From contig NZ_PYPS01000001.1 of NCBI RefSeq assembly GCF_003027925.1, positions 1-64,000 of the forward strand: a stretch of DNA of 64,000 bases, read 5' to 3'. The notes beneath the pieces are model-generated. The model made no database searches, was not told where the DNA came from, and saw nothing but the letters and a program-made list of their open reading frames with translations. Numbering within the stretch: the stretch's first letter is position 1; every line of letters starts with the position of its first letter. Origin of the DNA: Micromonospora sp. RP3T (GTDB taxonomy: Bacteria; Actinomycetota; Actinomycetes; Mycobacteriales; Micromonosporaceae). Positions 59,887 through 64,000 of this stretch are shown one piece after another. A program made the translations under genes and the position numbers.

Positions 59887-59943
59887 GCGTTAAGCGGGGG
59901 CCCCGCCTCTACCGGAGGCGTTAACAAGGGGCCCCTCCTTCGC
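59887..59943 (+). repeat. 57-bp palindromic element, copy C
   Basis: Reads GCGTTAAGCGGGGGCCCC, then GCCTCTACCGGAGGCGTTAA, then CAAGGGGCCCCTCCTTCGC. Same length and order as copies B and D. It lies immediately before the surviving 3' part of a DUF5753 gene. Upstream (59855-59890) are extra GGCGGGCGTTAAG-like fragments. Confidence 0.85.
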
Positions 59944-59947
59944 GTCG

Positions 59948-60214
59948 GGGGCGGCGCGGCCCCGGGTCCGACTCCAGGTGGTGCCCGCCTCGGTCGGCGC
60001 ATATCCCGGTGTCGCCGGGGCCTTCGTGCTGGCTACGCTCCCCACCGGGGAGGACGTCGTCTATCTGGACGATCAGCTCAAGGGCCAGGTGATCGATCAC
60101 ACCGAGGACGTGCTGGCGGTCCGGTCGTCCTGGGAGTCGATCGAGGGGGAGGCGCTGCCGCCCCGGCAGTCGATGGAGTTGCTAGCGGAGGTGGCGGAGA
60201 CATGGCGGACCTGA
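59948..60214 (+). pseudogene. 5'-truncated XRE/DUF5753 regulator, C-terminal remnant
   Basis: The frame reads GAARPRVRLQVVPASVGAYPGVAGAF, LATLPTGEDVVYLDDQLKG and then SSWESIEGEALPPRQSMELLAEVAETW, the C-terminal 80-85 residues of HTH-DUF5753 proteins (normally about 280 residues with an N-terminal HTH). Nothing of the HTH or the rest is present upstream; homology begins about five bases after a 57-bp repeat element. GTG 59978 or 59981 could start a 78-residue product, but more likely this is a decaying remnant. It overlaps the intact DUF397 gene by 13 bases, the normal partner arrangement. Confidence 0.7.
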
Positions 60215-60393
60215 CCGGCGCCCGGTGGCGCACCAGCACCCGGAGCAGCACCAACGGCGGTGACTGCGTCGAGGTGGCCGACAACCTGCCGCGCGTCGTC
60301 GCCGTCCGGGACAGCAAGGACCGCGCCGGAGCGGTGCTGACGTTCCGCCCGGCCGCCTGGCGCGCGTTCGTCGAGTCGGCCCGCCGGGGCTGA
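60202..60393 (+). CDS. DUF397 protein
   Basis: 63 residues from ATG 60202. WRTSTRSSTNGGDCVEVADNLPRVVAVRDSKDRAGAVLTFRPAAWRAFV contains the standard DUF397 motifs (SSTNGGDCVEVA, VRDSKD, F.P.AW..F). These small actinobacterial proteins are encoded next to HTH-DUF5753 regulators and are thought to act as a pair in morphology or antibiotic control. Here the partner is truncated, so the DUF397 protein may be an orphan. Confidence 0.9.
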   Translation: MADLTGARWRTSTRSSTNGGDCVEVADNLPRVVAVRDSKDRAGAVLTFRPAAWRAFVESARRG

Positions 60394-60405
60394 CCCGCCC
60401 GTTCG

Positions 60406-61278
60406 TCAACCCTTGAGGAACGGCAGCAGCAGCGCGGTGAGCTTCGCCGGTTGCTCCTCGAACAGCCAGTGGCCGCAGTCCTCGACCACCTCGCCGGTGA
60501 CCCGGTCGGCGTACCGGCGCACCTGCTCGGCCACCTGCCCGCCGAGGCTGGCCTGCGCGCCGACGGCCAGCACCGGCATCGGCAGCTTCGTGCCCCGGTA
60601 CGCCGTGTTGTCCGCGACGTCCTGCCCGAACGCCCGGAAGTAGGCGAAGCTGGCCCGCAGGTGCGCCTCGTCGCGCAGGTGATCGGCGTACTCCTCGATG
60701 TCGTCCGGGCCGAGACTGCCCTTGTTCACCATGATCGAGTCGGTGAACCGGTCGACCCAGAGCGCCTCCCGGCCGGCGACGAGCTGCTCGGGCAGGCCGT
60801 TGGGCACGGTGAAGAAGCCGAAGTTCCACACCGCCGGGCCGGCCGCGGTGAGCGCGGGCATGGCGTAGACGCTCTCGTCCGGGACCGGCGCCTCGCTGAG
60901 CACCAGCCGGGCGACCGCGTCGGGGTGGGCGGCGGCATAGGCGTACGCGACCATGGTGCCGAGGTCGTGGCCGACCAGCCGGATGTCCCCGGCCAGGTCG
61001 AGCGCGGTGAGCAGCCCGTGCAGGTCGGCGGCGACCGTCTTCTTGTCGTACCCGCCGGGCGGGGCGTCGCTGTCGCCGAAGCCGCGCAGGTCGGGGGCGA
61101 TCACCTCGAAGGAGCGCGCCAGCTCCGGCAGCACGTGCCGCCACATGCGCCAGCACTGCGGGTAGCCGTGTAGCAGGACCAGCGTGGGCCCCTGGCCCCC
61201 TCGGACGTAGTTGATCTCCACGTCGCCGACCTGGGCCCGCTGCTCGCTGAACCCCGCCGGCACCCGCTCGTCGTCCAT
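60406..61278 (-). CDS. alpha/beta hydrolase, epoxide-hydrolase-like
   Basis: 290 residues from ATG 61278. Oxyanion motif LLHGYPQCWRMW, nucleophile Asp in VGHDLGTMVAYAYA (rather than Ser), RGFGDSDAPPGGYDKKTVAADLHGLL and the catalytic His in DCGHWLFEEQP. The Asp nucleophile and helical cap point to epoxide hydrolases or haloalkane dehalogenases; cap Tyr residues would favour the former. Substrate unknown. Standalone gene. Confidence 0.88.
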   Translation of the reverse strand: MDDERVPAGFSEQRAQVGDVEINYVRGGQGPTLVLLHGYPQCWRMWRHVLPELARSFEVIAPDLRGFGDSDAPPGGYDKKTVAADLHGLLTALDLAGDIRLVGHDLGTMVAYAYAAAHPDAVARLVLSEAPVPDESVYAMPALTAAGPAVWNFGFFTVPNGLPEQLVAGREALWVDRFTDSIMVNKGSLGPDDIEEYADHLRDEAHLRASFAYFRAFGQDVADNTAYRGTKLPMPVLAVGAQASLGGQVAEQVRRYADRVTGEVVEDCGHWLFEEQPAKLTALLLPFLKG

Positions 61279-61302
61279 GCCGCCGACTACCCGCCCGACG
61301 GG

Positions 61303-61359
61303 GCGTTAAAAGGGGCCCCCGCCTCTACCGCAGGCGTTAAGAAGGGGCCCTTCCTTGCA
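61303..61359 (+). repeat. 57-bp palindromic element, copy D
   Basis: Reads GCGTTAAAAGGGGCCCCC, then GCCTCTACCGCAGGCGTTAA, then GAAGGGGCCCTTCCTTGCA. It lies between the hydrolase start and the UbiD gene start, 28 bases before ATG 61388, so it is part of the 5' region of the UbiD gene. Confidence 0.85.
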
Positions 61360-61387
61360 CCTCAGGGGGGTGGGGGAGGATGGAGGC

Positions 61388-62845
61388 ATGGGGCGTGGCT
61401 TTCCGTACGACGATCTCAAGGACTTCCTCGCGGCGCTGGAACGCGCCGGTGAGCTGCGGCGGGTGAGCGTCCCGGTCGACCCCACGCTGGAGATCAGCGA
61501 GGTGGTCACCCGGACCGTCCGCGCCGGCGGGCCGGCGCTGCTGTTCGAGCGGCCCACCCGGGGCGAGATGCCGGTGGCGGTCAACCTGTTCGGCACCGAG
61601 AAGCGGATGGCCATGGCGCTCGGCGTCGAGTCGCTCGACGAGATCGGCGCGCGGATCGGCGAGCTGCTCAAGCCGGAGCTGCCGCAGGGCTTCACCGGCA
61701 TGATGGGTGGGCTCGGCAAGGTCATGCAGCTCAAGTCCATGCCGCCGAAGAAGGTCCGGACCGCCCCCTGCCAGCAGGTGGTCTACCGGGGCGACGACGT
61801 CGACCTGAACCGGCTGCCCGGGTTGCAGGTGTGGCCGGGCGACGGCGGCATCTTCCACAACTTCGGGCTGACCCACACCAAGCACCCGGAGACCGGCAAG
61901 CGCAACCTCGGGTTGTACCGGCTCCAGCAGCACGGCCGGAACACGCTCGGCATGCACTGGCAGATCCACAAGAACTCCACCGCGCACCACGCGGTCGCCG
62001 AGCGGCTCGGGCAGCGCCTGCCGGTGGCGGTCGCCATCGGCGCCGACCCGGCGGTCGCGTACGCGGCCAGCGCGCCGCTCCCCGCCGACATCGACGAGTA
62101 CCTGTTCGCCGGCTTCCTGCGCGGGGAGCGGGTCGAGATGGTCGACTGCCTGAGCGTCCCGTTGCAGGTGCCGGCGCACGCGCAGGTCGTGCTGGAGGGG
62201 TACCTCGAACCGGGCGAGCGGCTGCCCGAGGGGCCGTTCGGCGACCACACCGGCTTCTACACGCCGGTCGAGCCGTTCCCGGTGCTGCACATCGAGACCA
62301 TGACCATGCAGCGCGACCCGGTCTACCACTCGATCGTCACGTCCCAGCCGCCGCAGGAGGACCACGGGCTCGGCAAGGCCACCGAGCGGATCTTCGCGCC
62401 GCTGCTGCGGTTCCTGATCCCGGACATCGTCGACTACGACCTGCCCGCCGCCGGCGTGTTCCACAACTGCGCGATCGTGTCGATCCGCAAGCGCTACCCG
62501 AAGCACGCGCAGAAGGTGATGAACGCGATCTGGGGCGCGCACATGATGTCGCTGACCAAGCTGATCGTGATCGTCGACGAGGACTGCGACGTGCACGACT
62601 ACAACGAGGTCGCGTTCCGCGCCTTCGGCAACGTCGACTACGCCCGCGACCTGCTCCTCACCGAGGGCCCGGTGGACCACCTGGACCACGCCTCGTATCA
62701 GCAGTTCTGGGGCGGCAAGGCCGGCGTGGACGCCACCCGCAAGCTGCCCACCGAGGGGTACACGCGGGGCTGGCCGGAGGAGATGCGGATGTCGCCCGAG
62801 GTGACGTCCCTGGTCGACAAGCGCTGGCAGGAGTACGGAATCTGA
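61388..62845 (+). CDS. UbiD-family decarboxylase (menaquinone pathway)
   Basis: 485 residues from ATG 61388, ribosome site GGGGGAGGATGGAGG. Begins FPYDDLKDFLAALERAGELRRV; UbiD signatures GMHWQIHKNSTAHHA, LPEGPFGDHTGFYTP (with the prFMN/Mn-site Glu and catalytic-loop residues) and WGAHMMSLTKLIVIVDEDCDVHDYNEV are present. It needs prenylated FMN made by a UbiX protein encoded elsewhere. Next to a UbiA gene it fits the futalosine menaquinone route (MqnL), although the 1,4-dihydroxy-6-naphthoate genes are not in the window. Confidence 0.92.
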   Translation: MGRGFPYDDLKDFLAALERAGELRRVSVPVDPTLEISEVVTRTVRAGGPALLFERPTRGEMPVAVNLFGTEKRMAMALGVESLDEIGARIGELLKPELPQGFTGMMGGLGKVMQLKSMPPKKVRTAPCQQVVYRGDDVDLNRLPGLQVWPGDGGIFHNFGLTHTKHPETGKRNLGLYRLQQHGRNTLGMHWQIHKNSTAHHAVAERLGQRLPVAVAIGADPAVAYAASAPLPADIDEYLFAGFLRGERVEMVDCLSVPLQVPAHAQVVLEGYLEPGERLPEGPFGDHTGFYTPVEPFPVLHIETMTMQRDPVYHSIVTSQPPQEDHGLGKATERIFAPLLRFLIPDIVDYDLPAAGVFHNCAIVSIRKRYPKHAQKVMNAIWGAHMMSLTKLIVIVDEDCDVHDYNEVAFRAFGNVDYARDLLLTEGPVDHLDHASYQQFWGGKAGVDATRKLPTEGYTRGWPEEMRMSPEVTSLVDKRWQEYGI

Positions 62846-63747
62846 TGACCGCGGTGGCGGAACGGCCCGGCCGGGTCACGTCCTTCCTGAAGCTCGTCGC
62901 GATCGAGCACTCGGTGTTCGCGCTGCCGTTCGCGTACCTGTCGGCGCTGACCGCGATGCGGGTCGACGGGGGGCGGGTGCGGTGGGGGGACCTGCTGCTG
63001 ATCACGGTGGCGATGGTCGGCGCGCGGACGTTCGCGATGGCCGCCAACCGGATCCTGGACCGGCGGATCGACGCGCGGAACCCGCGTACCGCGAACCGGG
63101 AACTGGTCACCGGGGCGGTGAGCGTGCGGACGGCCTGGACCGGAGCGGCCGTCGCGCTCGTGGTCTTCCTGGCCGCCGCCGCGCTGCTCAACCCGCTCTG
63201 CCTGATGCTCGCGCCGCTGGCCGTGGTGCCGCTGGTGGTCTACCCGTACGGCAAGCGCTTCACCAACTGGCCGCACGCCATCCTCGCGGTCGCCCAGGCG
63301 GTCGGCCCGGTCGGCGCGTGGCTGGCGGTCACCGGCACGCTCGACGGCTCCGGCCCGGCCTGGCTGCTCGGCGCCGCCGTCGGCCTCTGGATCGGTGGCT
63401 TCGACCTGATCTACGCCTGCCAGGACTCCGAGATCGACCGGGAGATCGGGGTGCACAGCGTCCCCGCCCGGTACGGCCGGCGCTTCGCGCTGCACGCCTC
63501 CACGGTCGCGCACGTGGTGACGTTCGCGCTGTTCATCTGGTTCGGCGCGCTTGTCGGCTTCGGCTGGCTGTGGTGGATCGGGCTGGCGCTCACCGCGGTC
63601 GCCTTCGGCTACCAGCACCTGGTGGTCAGCCCCACCGACCTGAGCAAGGTCAACCGGGCGTTCTTCACCGCCAACGGGTTCGTCGGCATCGCGTTGTTCG
63701 TGCTCGCGCTGCTCGACCTGGTGGTCCGGCTCGGTCTGCGACCCTGA
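62845..63747 (+). CDS. UbiA-family prenyltransferase (MqnP-like)
   Basis: 300 residues from ATG 62845, sharing a base with the UbiD stop. About eight membrane helices. The two Asp-rich motifs are NRILDRRIDARNPRT and DSEIDREIGVHSVP, which bind prenyl diphosphate through magnesium. KLVAIEHSVFALPFAYLSAL is the typical start. It should attach the polyprenyl chain to the 6-naphthoate precursor before UbiD decarboxylates it. Coupling to UbiD supports the menaquinone assignment. Confidence 0.92.
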   Translation: MTAVAERPGRVTSFLKLVAIEHSVFALPFAYLSALTAMRVDGGRVRWGDLLLITVAMVGARTFAMAANRILDRRIDARNPRTANRELVTGAVSVRTAWTGAAVALVVFLAAAALLNPLCLMLAPLAVVPLVVYPYGKRFTNWPHAILAVAQAVGPVGAWLAVTGTLDGSGPAWLLGAAVGLWIGGFDLIYACQDSEIDREIGVHSVPARYGRRFALHASTVAHVVTFALFIWFGALVGFGWLWWIGLALTAVAFGYQHLVVSPTDLSKVNRAFFTANGFVGIALFVLALLDLVVRLGLRP

Positions 63748-63797
63748 CCGGGTCGGGCGGGTCGGCTCGGCGCCGGTGCCGGTCGTCCGCCGGGCGG

Positions 63798-64000
63798 TCA
63801 GGGCGTCGCGGCGACCGGGTAGCGGGCGCTCTCCAGCGTCCAGTCGACAGTGCCGCGCACGGCGGCGGCCACCCCGTCGAGATGGGTGGTGACGGCCTCG
63901 TCCAACGCCGGGCCGAACGACGGCACCGCCGCGCGCAGCGCCATGAAGCGGCTCATCTCGGCGCGCCAGTGCGCGGCCACCAGGTCGACCGCGGCCGGCA
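63798..64000 (-). CDS. C-terminal part of a terpene-synthase-like protein (cut by window edge)
   Basis: The frame is open from the window end to TGA 63800-63798 and encodes PAAVDLVAAHWRAEMSRFMALRAAVPSFGPALDEAVTTHLDGVAAAVRGTVDWTLESARYPVAATP (given by parts: VAAHWRAEMSRFMALRA, VAAAVRGTVDWTLESARYP). The ending, a helix with RG..DW..ES.RY, resembles the C-terminus of class I bacterial terpene synthases (the pattern W.RG..DW...S.RY). The catalytic Asp motif would lie outside the window. Identification is tentative. Confidence 0.45.
   Translation of the reverse strand, partial: PAAVDLVAAHWRAEMSRFMALRAAVPSFGPALDEAVTTHLDGVAAAVRGTVDWTLESARYPVAATP

Overview
The window looks like a chromosomal segment of a high-GC actinomycete, most probably Micromonospora or a close relative. 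Pointers are the very GC-rich codon use, futalosine-type menaquinone genes (UbiD/UbiA pair), System II cytochrome c genes behind hemL, an osaC-osaA-osaB osmostress locus, DUF397/DUF5753 genes and a pSAM2-type integrative element. Genus-level assignment is inference from gene content; no rRNA or tRNA gene is visible.

Region 1 (1 to about 14.04 kb) is an actinomycete integrative and conjugative element (AICE) or its right-hand part. Its left half carries cargo: an AT-richer pair coding for a nucleotidyltransferase and a DUF262 protein (363-2024, candidate defence pair), a membrane/coiled-coil protein, a short GntR repressor with a perfect operator, three small overlapping genes, a GntR-UTRA regulator, a family 2 glycosyltransferase and two minus-strand genes. 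The right half is the backbone: pra-like activator, Zn-ribbon protein, FtsK/TraB-type DNA translocase, two small genes, a DUF2637/SpdB-like membrane protein, a RepSA-like initiator, xis and int, nearly all with stop/start overlaps. The element ends beside an Eis-type acetyltransferase gene; its left end is not identified.

Region 2 (14-21.5 kb) is core chromosome: Eis-like acetyltransferase, PP2C phosphatase, XRE-cupin regulator divergent from a BenE-type transporter, two small conserved proteins (one behind a LexA box), mscL, and a FadR-type regulator divergent from an MFS transporter.

Region 3 (21.5-45.8 kb) is dominated by partner-switching and two-component signalling: a STAS protein, a six-gene stressosome-type operon (RsbR, RsbS, RsbT, ATPase-phosphatase, histidine kinase, response regulator-phosphatase), a PadR-controlled ABC transporter, oligopeptidase B, a LexA-boxed FAD oxidase, the divergent osaC / osaA-osaB locus with a kinase built from about seven 92-residue HAMP repeats, a GbsR/MarR-controlled ABC exporter and another STAS protein. 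No sigma factor gene lies in the window.

Region 4 (46-52 kb) is hemL, a phosphoglycerate-mutase-like gene, a thioredoxin-like lipoprotein, ccdA, resB and ccsB, a System II cytochrome c assembly operon. Region 5 (52-64 kb) holds a paired membrane/TPR-like system of unknown role, two secreted proteins, a pectate lyase with a LacI-type operator, a MarR/AhpD-like divergent pair, a truncated DUF5753 gene with its DUF397 partner, an epoxide-hydrolase-like enzyme, the UbiD/UbiA pair, and the end of a probable terpene-synthase-like gene.

The most unusual feature is a dispersed 57-bp palindromic element found four times (31578, 48736, 59887, 61303). One copy lies in frame inside ccdA and adds about 18 residues to the protein; another abuts a 5'-truncated gene; another supplies the stop codon of the oligopeptidase gene.
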